Source: Luteimonas sp. S4-F44 (lineage in GTDB: Bacteria > Pseudomonadota > Gammaproteobacteria > Xanthomonadales > Xanthomonadaceae). From it: a stretch of 64,000 nucleotides of DNA. Position numbers and translations under genes: made by a program. The stretch lies in NCBI RefSeq assembly GCF_022637415.1, contig NZ_CP093340.1, positions 2,418,001 to 2,482,000 of the forward strand, read 5' to 3'. The notes below the pieces were generated by a model. It ran no database searches. It saw only the letters and a program-made list of their open reading frames with translations, and was not told where the DNA came from. This document shows positions 10,227 to 23,739 of this stretch, one piece after another. Position 1 is the stretch's first letter. Every line of letters starts with the position of its first letter.

Positions 10227-10255
10227 ATTTTGCAGGTAAAGCAAAATTCCGTCAA
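10227..10255 (-). promoter_or_regulatory. Promoter of tRNA-Arg, inside an inverted repeat
   Basis: On the minus strand, TTGACG (10250-10255) and CAAAAT (10227-10232) are separated by exactly 17 bases. They place transcription start about 10 bases upstream of the mature tRNA-Arg 5' end, a typical stable-RNA layout. The -10 element lies in the perfect 11-bp palindrome CGGAATTTTGC/GCAAAATTCCG (10223-10251), so supercoil-driven cruciform or a bound protein could affect it. Sigma-70 type is inferred from the hexamers only. Confidence 0.65.
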
Positions 10256-10314
10256 TGCCTTTGCGAAGATTTTTTTTCTTTCGTCGGTGTCGCCGACGTC
10301 GAAAATCCAGGCAA

Positions 10315-10407
10315 TGGCGGAGAGTGAGGGATTCGAACCCTCGATGGAGCTTTTGACCCCATACTCCCTTAGCAGGGGAGCCCCTTCGGCCTCTCGGGCA
10401 ACTCTCC
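10315..10407 (-). tRNA. tRNA-Ser (GCT)
   Basis: This 93-base class II tRNA has acceptor stem GGAGAGT/ACTCTCC, discriminator G and an encoded CCA. The anticodon stem-loop CTCCC-CTGCTAA-GGGAG has anticodon GCT, reading AGC/AGU serine codons. A long variable arm (TATGGGGTCAAAAGCTCCAT) follows, and the T arm contains GGGTTCGAATCCC. It lies 52 bases after csrA and 104 bases before tRNA-Arg. Confidence 0.98.
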
Positions 10408-10459
10408 GAAGCATCACGTCATGCGACCAATCGCGCGACGCGGTGCGAAGGATACCGAC

Positions 10460-10675
10460 TCACCGCGTCTGCGGCAAATCCTCGTCCACATCGGCCTGTG
10501 CGTCGACGCCTTCGCCACGGTGGATCCGCTGGTAGATCTCCTCGCGGTGGACGGCGACGTCCTTGGGCGCAGTGATGCCGATGCGCACCTGATTGCCCTT
10601 CACGCCCAGTACCGTCACCGAGACCGAGTCCCCAATCATCAACGTCTCACCGACGCGACGGGTCAGAATCAACAT
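10460..10675 (-). CDS. csrA: Carbon storage regulator CsrA/RsmA
   Basis: A 71-residue CsrA homodimer subunit that binds GGA motifs in mRNA leaders and controls translation of many genes. The N terminus [16 protein letters not shown] is invariant for the family; the RNA-contact region [13 protein letters not shown] is intact. The tail ([18 protein letters not shown]) is a little longer than E. coli CsrA (61 aa) and acidic, as in xanthomonads. A CAGGAGAT site lies just upstream of the ATG. It follows alaS by 157 bases in the conserved alaS-csrA-tRNA order. Confidence 0.97.
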   Translation of the reverse strand: MLILTRRVGETLMIGDSVSVTVLGVKGNQVRIGITAPKDVAVHREEIYQRIHRGEGVDAQADVDEDLPQTR

Positions 10676-10832
10676 AGAAATCTCCTGAGGCCGGCGTGGA
10701 ACGCCCCACCGGCGGGGCCTGAAATTCGGACCGTTCTCGACCTTGGGAACCGATTACAGACCAATTGAACCGTGAAGGATGTCGTCTCGAACGCGGCTGG
10801 TCAACCGGGTCCGAAACGTGTTTAGCGTGCGC

Positions 10833-13475
10833 TTATCCGATCCGCGCCCGGACCCAGGCCTCGACATCGGCCAGTGCCGATCGCAATGCGGGGCCATCCT
10901 CGCCGCCGCCTTGCGCCAAATCCGGGCGCCCACCGCCTTTACCACCGATCCGTCCTGCGATCTCCGACAGCAGTTCGCCGGCCTTGACGCGACCGCTCGC
11001 ACTGCCCGCCACACCCGCGACCAGCGCGGCCCGGCCATCGCTGGCGCCGGCGAGCACGATGACCGCATCGCCCAGTTGCTGCTTGAGCCGATCGACCGCA
11101 TCGCGCAGCGCCTTCGCATCGAGTCCCTCGACGCGTGCGGCCACCACTTTGGTTCCGCCGACGTCGACCGCGCCCTTGGCGAGGTCGGCCGTCGCACCGC
11201 TGGCCGCCTTGGCCTTGAGCGCGTCGAGCTCGCGCTCGAGTTGCTTCTGCCGGTCGAGCAGCGCCCGCAGCCGCTCGCCGACCTCCGCGCCGGTGCCGCC
11301 CAGCAACCCCGCGGCCTGCCGCAGCCGGTCCTCCTCGGCGCGCACATGGTCGAGTGCCGCCTGGCCGGTCAGCGCCTCGATCCGGCGCACGCCGGCCGAC
11401 ACACCGCCCTCGGACACCAGCTTGAACAGCCCGATGCGACCGGTCCGGTCGACGTGGGTGCCGCCGCACAGTTCGACCGACTCGCCCATCGTGACTACGC
11501 GGACACGCTCGCCGTACTTCTCGCCGAACAGCGCAATCGCACCGGCGTCGAGCGCGGCCTGCATGTCCATCTGCTCGATCGAGACCGGATGGTTGGCCCG
11601 GACCTCGACGTTGACCCGGCGCTCGATCTCGGCGAGTTCGTCGGCCGCGACCGGCTGGAAATGCGAGAAGTCGAAGCGCAGGCGCTCGGGCGCCACCAAC
11701 GAACCCTTCTGCGCGACGTGCGTGCCGAGCAGTTCGCGCAACGCGCCATGCAGCAGGTGGGTCGCGCTGTGGTTGAGCACGATCGTGCCACGGCGCTCGG
11801 CATCGACCGCGCCGTGCACACGGTCGCCTCGCCGCAGCGCACCGTCGACCAGCCGACCCAGGTGACCATGGAACTGGCCGGCAAGTTTCTGCGTGTCGCT
11901 GACTTCGAAGCGCGCCCCCTCGGCCTCGAGCACGCCGGTGTCGCCGACCTGCCCGCCCGACTCGCCATAGAACGGTGTGCGGTCCAGGATCACCACCGCC
12001 TCGTCGCCTGCCTCGATCGCATCGACCGGGCGACCGTCCTTGAGCAGCGCGACGACCTCCAAGCCGTCCGCCTGCGTCGCGTCGTAGCCGACGAACACGG
12101 TCGGCGAGAGCTGCGCGACCAGTTCGGCCGGCAGCGCCGTGCCCGACGCGAAGCGTCCTGCCGCGCGCGCGGTCTCACGCTGGCGCTGCATCGCGGCGTC
12201 GAAGCCGGCCATGTCGACCTCCAACCCGCGCTCACGCGCGATGTCGGCGGTGAGGTCGAGCGGGAAGCCATAGGTGTCGTAGAGCCGGAACGCATCCTCG
12301 CCGGGAATCGCGCCCTCGCTGCGGGCGGCGACCTCGTCGAAGATGCGCATGCCGGCATCGAGCGTCTCGGCAAAGCGCTCCTCTTCGGCGCGCAGTGCGC
12401 GTTCGACCAGCGTGCGCTTGTCGCGCAACTCCGGATACGCCTCGCCCATCGTCGCGTCGAGCGTGTCCACCATCGCGTGGAAGAACGGCTGACGCACGCC
12501 CAGCATCCAGCCGTGGCGCAGCGCGCGACGGATGATCCGGCGAAGCACGTAGCCTCGGCCCTCGTTGGAGGGCAGTACGCCGTCGACGATCAGGAAGCTG
12601 CAGGCGCGGATGTGATCGGCGATCACGCGTAGCGACTTGTTCTCCAGGTCCGCGGTGCCGGTGAGTTCGGCGGCCTTGCGGATCAGCGCCTGGAACAGAT
12701 CGATTTCGTAGTTGCTGTGCACGCCCTGCAGGATCGCCGCCAGACGCTCCAGGCCCATGCCGGTATCGACACAGGGCGCGGGCAACGGCGCCAGCGTACC
12801 GTCGGCCTGACGGTCGAACTGCATGAACACCAGGTTCCAGATCTCGATGAAACGGTCGCCGTCCTCGTCGGGCGAACCGGGCGGGCCGCCGGGAATGTGC
12901 GCGCCGTGGTCGTAGAAGATCTCGGTGCACGGACCGCAAGGGCCGGTGTCGGCCATCTGCCAGAAATTGTCGGAAGCGAACGGCGCGCCCTTGTTGTCGC
13001 CGATGCGCACGATGCGGTCCTCCGGCACCCCGACCATGTCGCGCCACAGCGCGTACGCCTCGTCATCGGTCTGATAGACGGTGACCAGCAGGCGTTCGGC
13101 CGGCAGCTTCCAGACTTCGGTCAACAGCTCCCAGGCCCAGGCGATCGCGTCCTTCTTGAAGTAGTCGCCGAACGACCAGTTGCCGAGCATCTCGAAGAAC
13201 GTGTGGTGACGCGCGGTGTAGCCCACCGCATCGAGATCGTTGTGCTTGCCGCCCGCGCGCAGGCAGCGCTGCACGTCGGCCGCACGCACATAGCTGCGCT
13301 TTTCCGCGCCCAGGAACACGTCCTTGAATTGCACCATGCCGGAGTTGGTGAACAGCAGCGTGGGATCGTTGCCCGGCACCAAGGGCGCCGACGGCACGAT
13401 GGTGTGGCCCTTGCTGCGGAAGAACTCGAGGAAATCGCTGCGGATCTGCGCGGTCGTGGAGCTGTGCGTGGTCAT
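10833..13475 (-). CDS. alaS: Alanine-tRNA ligase
   Basis: An 880-residue class II synthetase that charges tRNA-Ala in the cytoplasm. The catalytic domain starts with [20 protein letters not shown] and contains the motif 2 region [19 protein letters not shown]. The editing domain has the zinc-binding pairs HSATHLLH and CGGTH that clear mischarged Ser/Gly. A C-Ala domain with coiled coil completes it; length equals E. coli AlaS (876). It lies between recX and csrA, transcribed in the same direction, as in many gammaproteobacteria. Confidence 0.98.
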   Translation of the reverse strand: MTTHSSTTAQIRSDFLEFFRSKGHTIVPSAPLVPGNDPTLLFTNSGMVQFKDVFLGAEKRSYVRAADVQRCLRAGGKHNDLDAVGYTARHHTFFEMLGNWSFGDYFKKDAIAWAWELLTEVWKLPAERLLVTVYQTDDEAYALWRDMVGVPEDRIVRIGDNKGAPFASDNFWQMADTGPCGPCTEIFYDHGAHIPGGPPGSPDEDGDRFIEIWNLVFMQFDRQADGTLAPLPAPCVDTGMGLERLAAILQGVHSNYEIDLFQALIRKAAELTGTADLENKSLRVIADHIRACSFLIVDGVLPSNEGRGYVLRRIIRRALRHGWMLGVRQPFFHAMVDTLDATMGEAYPELRDKRTLVERALRAEEERFAETLDAGMRIFDEVAARSEGAIPGEDAFRLYDTYGFPLDLTADIARERGLEVDMAGFDAAMQRQRETARAAGRFASGTALPAELVAQLSPTVFVGYDATQADGLEVVALLKDGRPVDAIEAGDEAVVILDRTPFYGESGGQVGDTGVLEAEGARFEVSDTQKLAGQFHGHLGRLVDGALRRGDRVHGAVDAERRGTIVLNHSATHLLHGALRELLGTHVAQKGSLVAPERLRFDFSHFQPVAADELAEIERRVNVEVRANHPVSIEQMDMQAALDAGAIALFGEKYGERVRVVTMGESVELCGGTHVDRTGRIGLFKLVSEGGVSAGVRRIEALTGQAALDHVRAEEDRLRQAAGLLGGTGAEVGERLRALLDRQKQLERELDALKAKAASGATADLAKGAVDVGGTKVVAARVEGLDAKALRDAVDRLKQQLGDAVIVLAGASDGRAALVAGVAGSASGRVKAGELLSEIAGRIGGKGGGRPDLAQGGGEDGPALRSALADVEAWVRARIG

Positions 13476-13631
13476 GTGCCTGGCGTGACGGGACGGGCAT
13501 GCCCCAGGCCGGGAATCACCGCCGTTGGCGGGGCCGGTCCGGAACTCGCGCCCAAGAACCGCAAGATTAGCAGGCCGATCGCCCGCGATGGCCCACCCGT
13601 CCGCCCGGGCGCCATCGGCACCGCCGGGAAT

Positions 13632-14229
13632 TCAGCGCTCGCGCAGTCGCCGGACCGCGGCGTAGGCGAGCTCGCCGCCGAAGCCGCGCCGAAGCAGAAA
13701 ATCCACGGCCTTGCGCCGGAGCACCGGATCGGCCTCAAGCGCAGCCCCGTCGTAGCGCCGGGCCAGCAGGTCGCAGGCCCGGGCCTGCCAGTCGCCCTCG
13801 CCCTCCTCGTCCAGCGCGTCGAGTGCGGCCGCAACCTGCGCCGAATCGAGCTGATGCATCGCCAGTTCGGCCTCGATGCGCAGCGGTCCGTAGCCATTGC
13901 CCGCGCGCGCGCGGGCCAGACTGGCCGCGAATCGGGTGTCGTCCTGCCAGCCCTCGCGGGTCATCCGCTCGACCGCAGCGTCCGCGTCCTCGGTCTCGAC
14001 CCCTTTGGACAGCAGCTTGCGCCGCAGTTCCAACTGCGAGTGCTCGCGCCGCACCAGCAACGACAGCGCCCGTTGCGCCGGGGTCATCTGGCGACCGCGC
14101 CGACGCGGGGTTGCGGCCTCAACTGCATCGCCCTCATCGGCCACCAACGCGCTGCCCCGCCCAACGTCCGGCACGGGACCATCATGGTCCCCGATGCCGG
14201 ACACTAGCCGGGCGCCCGCAGCCTTGGCC

Positions 14230-14255
<26 letters not shown>
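13632..14255 (-). CDS. recX: RecA regulatory protein RecX
   Basis: A 207-residue RecX that binds the RecA filament and limits its activity. Three-helix RecX repeats are visible: [19 protein letters not shown], the [16 protein letters not shown] block and the [15 protein letters not shown] block. The ATG at 14255 would make the gene overlap the end of recA by 26 bases in another frame. An internal ATG at 14087 ([11 protein letters not shown]) gives a shorter, also plausible product that keeps the whole conserved part; the first 56 residues are unconserved, so the start is uncertain. Overlap with recA keeps RecX synthesis linked to RecA. Confidence 0.9.
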
Positions 14256-15264
<1,009 letters not shown>

Positions 15265-15387
15265 CGTGGTGGTCCTTGTCATTCGTGTTCCGGGAAGTTG
15301 GAGGCATCGTTGCAGGCCTGGATCGCACAGGCTGCGACGCGATGCGGTGATCTCGATCCTGCACCGCCATCGGCGTGCAGGTCAGCG

Positions 15388-15421
15388 GGGGAGTCCGCAC
15401 GCGACCTTCGGGATACTCCCC
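15388..15421 (-). promoter_or_regulatory. Hairpin in the lexA-recA spacer
   Basis: GGGGAGT (15388-15394) and ACTCCCC (15415-15421) are perfect complements around a 20-base loop. The hairpin sits about 40 bases after the lexA stop and 125 bases before recA. No T run follows, so it may set relative transcript levels or RNA stability rather than stop transcription fully. This is inferred from sequence only. Confidence 0.4.
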
Positions 15422-15459
15422 GTCGGCCACCGGACGGCGTGCGGTTCATCGGGCGGCCG

Positions 15460-16107
15460 TCACCGGTTCGGCCTGACGAGGCCGCAGTACAGGCCCTCGA
15501 TCGCGAAATCCTGATCGGGCAGCACCTCGATCGGGGCGTAGTCGGGATTGCGCGGCAGCAGGCGGATCCGGTCCTTGCCGATCTTCAGCAGCTTGACGGT
15601 GATCGCGTCGTCGAGCCGGGCGACGACGATCTGGCCCGATTGCGCGTCGCGCGTGCGGTGCACGCCGATCAGGTCGCCCTCGAAGATGCCCTCGTCGCGC
15701 ATCGAATCGCCCTTGACCTTGAGCAGGTAGTCGGGCGACGGCGAGAACAGCACGCGGTCCAGCACGATGTAGTCGTCCGGAGTGGGCATGTCGTCGGGGG
15801 CGTGGGCGCCGATCGGCATACCGGCGGCGACCTGCCCGAGCACCGGCAACCGCAGCGCGTCGCCGGATACGACTTCCGCCAGCGTCGCCTGCTGTGTGGC
15901 GACACGCAGGCGAATCCCGCGTGCGCGGCCGGGCAGCCGTTCGATGGCGCCGGCGGCCTCGAGTGCGTCGAGGTGGTACTGCGCGGCGCGGACGCCGCTG
16001 AATCCGAAGGCGCGGGCGATCTCGGTCTGCGAGGGCGGCATGCCCTCGTGCTCGATGCGGTCGGCGATCATGTCGAGGATCGCGTGTTGGGTCGGCGACA
16101 GGTCCAT
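15460..16107 (-). CDS. lexA: SOS repressor LexA
   Basis: A 215-residue LexA. The winged-helix DNA-binding half includes [20 protein letters not shown]. The self-cleavage site is the Ala-Gly in [10 protein letters not shown]. The Ser-Lys dyad lies in [15 protein letters not shown] and [13 protein letters not shown]. The start at 16107 ([11 protein letters not shown]) matches homologues; upstream in-frame codons read through the operator. Its own LexA box ends 6 bases before the ATG, so the gene is autoregulated. No Shine-Dalgarno is visible, so the mRNA may be nearly leaderless. Confidence 0.97.
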   Translation of the reverse strand: MDLSPTQHAILDMIADRIEHEGMPPSQTEIARAFGFSGVRAAQYHLDALEAAGAIERLPGRARGIRLRVATQQATLAEVVSGDALRLPVLGQVAAGMPIGAHAPDDMPTPDDYIVLDRVLFSPSPDYLLKVKGDSMRDEGIFEGDLIGVHRTRDAQSGQIVVARLDDAITVKLLKIGKDRIRLLPRNPDYAPIEVLPDQDFAIEGLYCGLVRPNR

Positions 16108-16113
16108 GATGAG

Positions 16114-16128
16114 TAGTATTACTACTAA
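16114..16128 (-). promoter_or_regulatory. LexA box upstream of lexA
   Basis: On the minus strand TTAGTAGTAATACTA matches TTAG-N6-TACTA, the LexA site known in Xanthomonas and relatives and distinct from the E. coli CTGT-N8-ACAG box. It is part of a wider near-perfect palindrome built on AGTAGTA/TACTACT. Its edge is only 6 bases from the lexA ATG, so bound LexA would cover the start region. Confidence 0.92.
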
Positions 16129-16158
16129 TAGGCGGCTGAGCAAGCCCCCACCTGCGCC

Positions 16159-17247
16159 TCAGTCGGCGGCCTCCGGGGGCAAGGTCCGCGGCACGGCGGC
16201 GTTGGCGATGGTCCCCAATTCGGCGAGGACCGCGGTCGCATAGCAGCCCGGCGGCAGCGCGAACGCCACCTGCAGCAAGGCCTCGCCCTGCCAGGTCCAG
16301 GCCAGCGCGCCAGGCAGCAGGCGGGTCGCGCGGCGCTCCTGAGATAGGCCGGCATGCTCAAGCCCCTCGCGCAGGGCCAGCGCGCGCGCATCGGCCAGCG
16401 CCGCCAGTTCGACTTCACGGGCAGCACCGACCACCCGCGGCTCGCCCCGACCCCATAGCGGCCCGGTGGGATGGATGTCGTGGGCAGCGACCCGCGCGGC
16501 CAGCGTCTCGCTCCACGGCTCAGGGCCGAACACGCTGCGGCTACCGTCGAGCATCCACACTTCGCCCTCGCAGCCGGTCGCCCAGGTGCCGGCGGTCACG
16601 CGCGCCGCCAGCACCTGGTTGAACAGCGCCGAACGCGCCGAGGACAGCAACAGCGCACGCTGCTCGCGGCCCAGCCGCCGACGCGGCGCGGCGAAGAAGG
16701 CCAGCGCCTTGTCGACATTGCCGCCGCCATGGCCGAAGCGCTGCTCGCCGAAGTAGTTGGGCACGCCGTCGGCGGCGACCGAGCGCAGCCGGGCCTCGAT
16801 CGCCGGGCGGTCGCCGGCCACGTCGCGCAGGGTCAGCACGAAGCGATTGCCGGCCAGCGCGCCGCGCGGCAGCTTGCGTGCATGCCGCGACGTCGCGAGC
16901 ACCCGCAGCCGCTGACCGGGGCCCTCGCCCATTGCCTCGAGCGCCGCGATGTCCGGGTCATCGCGACCGGGCAATTGCACGGTGAAGCGCTGGGTGGTCA
17001 ACGCGTGGCGGTCCTTGAGCCCGGCATAGCCAACCGCGCGCTCGTCGACGCCGGCCCATTGCGCGAGCAGCCGCGCGACGAAAGCGGTGTTCATGCCGCG
17101 CTTTTCGATCGTCAGCAGCAGATGTTCGCCGCTGCCCGAAGGCGCGAAGGCGTCGAGCTCGTCGACCCGGAAATCCTCGGCGTCCTGGCGGATCGTCGCC
17201 GACAGCACCGCCTGCCCGTGGGCGCGCGGCAGCGCGGGCGCACTCAC
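16159..17247 (-). CDS. truD: tRNA pseudouridine(13) synthase TruD
   Basis: A 362-residue TruD that converts U13 of tRNA-Glu to pseudouridine. The catalytic Asp lies in [15 protein letters not shown], and [10 protein letters not shown] plus [11 protein letters not shown] are signature blocks. Its start overlaps the ispF stop by 4 bases (ATGA), so it is translated together with ispF. The next gene downstream, lexA, has its own promoter. In many relatives surE and pcm follow truD; here they are absent. Confidence 0.96.
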   Translation of the reverse strand: MSAPALPRAHGQAVLSATIRQDAEDFRVDELDAFAPSGSGEHLLLTIEKRGMNTAFVARLLAQWAGVDERAVGYAGLKDRHALTTQRFTVQLPGRDDPDIAALEAMGEGPGQRLRVLATSRHARKLPRGALAGNRFVLTLRDVAGDRPAIEARLRSVAADGVPNYFGEQRFGHGGGNVDKALAFFAAPRRRLGREQRALLLSSARSALFNQVLAARVTAGTWATGCEGEVWMLDGSRSVFGPEPWSETLAARVAAHDIHPTGPLWGRGEPRVVGAAREVELAALADARALALREGLEHAGLSQERRATRLLPGALAWTWQGEALLQVAFALPPGCYATAVLAELGTIANAAVPRTLPPEAAD

Positions 17248-17735
17248 GCGGCGACGAGCAGGCAGGCGGCCTGCGCGGCGATGCCCTCGCCGCGACCGGT
17301 GAAGCCGAGGGTTTCGCTGGTCGTGGCCTTGACGCTGACGCAGTCCAGTGCGACCCCGAGGTCAGCGGCAATCGCCTCGCGCATCGCCTGCGCATGCGGG
17401 CCGACCTTCGGCCGCTCGCAGATCACGGTGACGTCGGCATTGCCGACCCGCCAGCCGCGTTCGCCGAGCAGCGCATTGCAATGCCGCAGCAGCGCGCGGC
17501 TGTCGGCGCCCTTCCAGCGGTCGTCGCTGGGCGGGAAATGCACGCCGATGTCGCCCAGCGCGAGTGCGCCGAGCATCGCATCGCACAGGGCGTGCAGCGC
17601 GACGTCGCCGTCGCTGTGGGCCAGCACCCCGCGCACATGCGGCACACGCACGCCGCCGATCATCACGTGGTCGCCGTCGCCGAACGCGTGGACGTCGAAG
17701 CCCTGACCGATGCGGAAACGAGGCGTGTCGGACAT
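17244..17735 (-). CDS. ispF: 2-C-methyl-D-erythritol 2,4-cyclodiphosphate synthase
   Basis: This 163-residue enzyme makes MEcPP from CDP-ME phosphate in the MEP isoprenoid pathway. Zinc ligands lie in GQGFDVHAF and the later His of [36 protein letters not shown] is the C-terminal signature. The start at 17735 ([13 protein letters not shown]) has an AGGTG site 6 bases upstream; a second ATG 9 bases earlier is less well placed. It follows ispD by 90 bases and overlaps truD. Confidence 0.97.
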   Translation of the reverse strand: MSDTPRFRIGQGFDVHAFGDGDHVMIGGVRVPHVRGVLAHSDGDVALHALCDAMLGALALGDIGVHFPPSDDRWKGADSRALLRHCNALLGERGWRVGNADVTVICERPKVGPHAQAMREAIAADLGVALDCVSVKATTSETLGFTGRGEGIAAQAACLLVAA

Positions 17736-17825
17736 GGTGCGCACCTGTGGGAAGGGGGCCGCAGCTTGCCACGGTTCGCCGGCAAGACAAGCGCAGAGCG
17801 CGCGCAGCGCCGCTTGGGCGTGGCG

Positions 17826-18542
17826 TCAGCTGCGCTGCGAGAGCTCGAACGCGAAGCGCGCCAGATCGGCCGGGGTGGTGATCTTGAAGTTGTCGTCGCG
17901 GCCCTCGACCAACAGCGGGCGGGCCCCCTGCCGCTCCATCGCCATCGCCTCGTCGGTCACAGTGATACCGGCGGCATGCGCGGCTTCGAGCGCACGCCCC
18001 AGCTGCAGACGGCGGAACAACTGCGGGGTCAACGCGCGCCACAGCCGCTCACGCGGCTCGGTGCCGTCGATGCCGCCATCGTCGCCGGCCCGTTTGAGGG
18101 TGTCGCGCACCGGCGCGGCGAGGATCGCCCCGACCGGATCGGTGCGCCCGCGCTCGAGCAAGGCGTCGAGATCGGCGGCGGCGAGATTGGGCCGCGCAGC
18201 GTCATGGACGAGCACGAAGTCGTCCGCGCGTACGGTCTCGGGCAGCGCGTGCAGCCCGGCGAGCACCGAATCGGCACGGTTGTCGCCGCCGTCGGCGCGC
18301 AGCAGCGGTGTGTCGCCCAGCCCGGCCCGCAGCTCGTCGAGGTCCACGGCGTCGCTGGCGGCCAGCACCAGCACGATGCCGGCCACGCCCGGGTGGCCGG
18401 CCAGGCACGCCAGCGTATGCGCCAGCACGCTGCGCCCTCCGACCTCCAGGTATTGCTTGGGCACCTCGCCACCGAAGCGCGTGCCACGACCTGCGGCGGG
18501 CACGATGGCCCACAGCCCGCCGCGCGCGGGCTCGGCGATCAC
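17826..18542 (-). CDS. ispD: 2-C-methyl-D-erythritol 4-phosphate cytidylyltransferase
   Basis: A 238-residue IspD that joins CTP and MEP to give CDP-ME. The nucleotide-binding loop [18 protein letters not shown] is canonical, with VLVHDAARP for metal and substrate binding and a C-terminal [15 protein letters not shown]. The start overlaps the ftsB stop by 4 bases, the usual ftsB-ispD-ispF arrangement. Confidence 0.96.
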   Translation of the reverse strand: MIAEPARGGLWAIVPAAGRGTRFGGEVPKQYLEVGGRSVLAHTLACLAGHPGVAGIVLVLAASDAVDLDELRAGLGDTPLLRADGGDNRADSVLAGLHALPETVRADDFVLVHDAARPNLAAADLDALLERGRTDPVGAILAAPVRDTLKRAGDDGGIDGTEPRERLWRALTPQLFRRLQLGRALEAAHAAGITVTDEAMAMERQGARPLLVEGRDDNFKITTPADLARFAFELSQRS

Positions 18543-18886
18543 CGGCCGTCTCCGCCGTCCTGGCCCTGGCCGGCCGTGTGCTCGGCCGGCAACGGCGCCA
18601 CCCGCGCATCATCGACCACCCGGTAGAAGGTCTCGCCGGGCTTGATCATGCCCAGCTCGCCGCGCGCGCGCTCCTCGATCGCGGCTTCGCCGGACTTCAG
18701 GTCGGCAACCTCGGCGGCCAGCGCGTCGTTGCGCTGCTGCAAGCCCTCGTTCTGGCGGGCCTGCGCCTCGACCCGCGCACGCAACTCCTCGACCTGCGTC
18801 GTCCCGCCGACGCCATACCACAGCCGGTACTGCAACCAGCCCAGCAGAACGGTTAGCATCAGCATGACGACGAGGATCGCGCGCAT
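18539..18886 (-). CDS. ftsB: Cell division protein FtsB
   Basis: A 115-residue bitopic protein of the FtsQLB complex that activates septal peptidoglycan synthesis. One transmembrane helix (residues 3-23, [21 protein letters not shown]) is followed by a periplasmic coiled coil (residues 30-70). The conserved [20 protein letters not shown] comes next. The last 20 residues are a disordered Gly/Gln tail. It lies 15 bases after eno and overlaps ispD by 4 bases. Confidence 0.93.
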   Translation of the reverse strand: MRAILVVMLMLTVLLGWLQYRLWYGVGGTTQVEELRARVEAQARQNEGLQQRNDALAAEVADLKSGEAAIEERARGELGMIKPGETFYRVVDDARVAPLPAEHTAGQGQDGGDGR

Positions 18887-18901
18887 GGCGGTGGCCCGGG
18901 A

Positions 18902-20218
<1,317 letters not shown>

Positions 20219-20320
20219 TCAGGGGAAACGCATTGTGGCCGCAGATGTCCGCCGATGGCGCGAATCGGTGCGCAGGACCGTTGGATCCGTCCGACCGCGC
20301 CCCCGCCCGTGCCAGGCGGC

Positions 20321-21154
<834 letters not shown>

Positions 21155-21337
21155 CAGTTTTCCTCCAACCGCCAGCAATCGCCCGTCGAGATCGATGCGA
21201 TTTCACGAAAGGGGCAATGCGCGCCAGTCAACAACGGGGGGGCCATCACTACGTAGCACCCGGTTCTGAAACTTGGTCATCCGCGCAACCGACAGGCAGT
21301 GCAGCGGGAAGCACCACTGCGAACAAGGCCGATCGAC

Positions 21338-23158
<1,821 letters not shown>

Positions 23159-23458
23159 TCAGGCCGGATCGTTGTCCTGATCGGTGGTGCGCTCGGTCTG
23201 GGCGTCGGCGGCGGCAGCTTCGGCCTCGGCCTGCGCATCCTGGGCCTCGTTGACGGCGTCGGCCGCATAGGTCTCCGACGCTGCGCTCTCGGCGGCCTGG
23301 GCGGCGGCCTCGGCGGTCTGCGCGTCCTGTTCGGCCTGCTGCGCCGCGACCTCTGCCTGGCGGACCTGCTGTTGGACGTCCTGGGCATCCTGCGCGAAGG
23401 CAGGGGCGGCGAAGGCGGTGGCAGCGGCGACAGCGAACAGCAGAGTGCGGGTCTTCAT
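23159..23458 (-). CDS. Small exported Ala/Gln/Glu-rich coiled-coil protein
   Basis: A 99-residue protein with a clear Sec signal (MKTRTLLFAVAAATAFAAPA, cleavage near AFA-QDA). The mature part is made almost entirely of Ala, Gln, Glu and Asp (for example QQQVRQAEVAAQQAEQDAQ) and should form one long acidic amphipathic helix. There is no lipobox. A GGAG site lies 8 bases before the ATG. No named family is recognised; the composition resembles small periplasmic helical proteins. It is monocistronic, between a divergent parE and a terminator hairpin. Confidence 0.75.
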   Translation of the reverse strand: MKTRTLLFAVAAATAFAAPAFAQDAQDVQQQVRQAEVAAQQAEQDAQTAEAAAQAAESAASETYAADAVNEAQDAQAEAEAAAADAQTERTTDQDNDPA

Positions 23459-23739
23459 AGGTGGTTCTCCAATGCGGGATAGGTCCCGGTTGCGATACCT
23501 CGATGATGGGTGCGCCCTGGGGGCGCGGTGTGCCGGTTGGAAGCGGCGACGGGGTCCAACCTAGCCACGCGCAACCGGCCTCAAACTGAACAACCGGCCG
23601 CTTACATCGGCTGCACACCGGCTTAACGGATGCGAAAACGATTACATCGCGTCATGGCGCACTTGTGTGTCTTTCGCAGTCCGAATCGACGCCTGGGCAA
23701 TTCCTTTACCATGCGCCGACCTCCCCGCAGCCTCACCGC

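Noticed and set aside
10779..12632. 617-codon plus-strand frame
   Set aside because: It is the antisense of alaS, which has all synthetase motifs. No signal or domain is seen in the shadow product.
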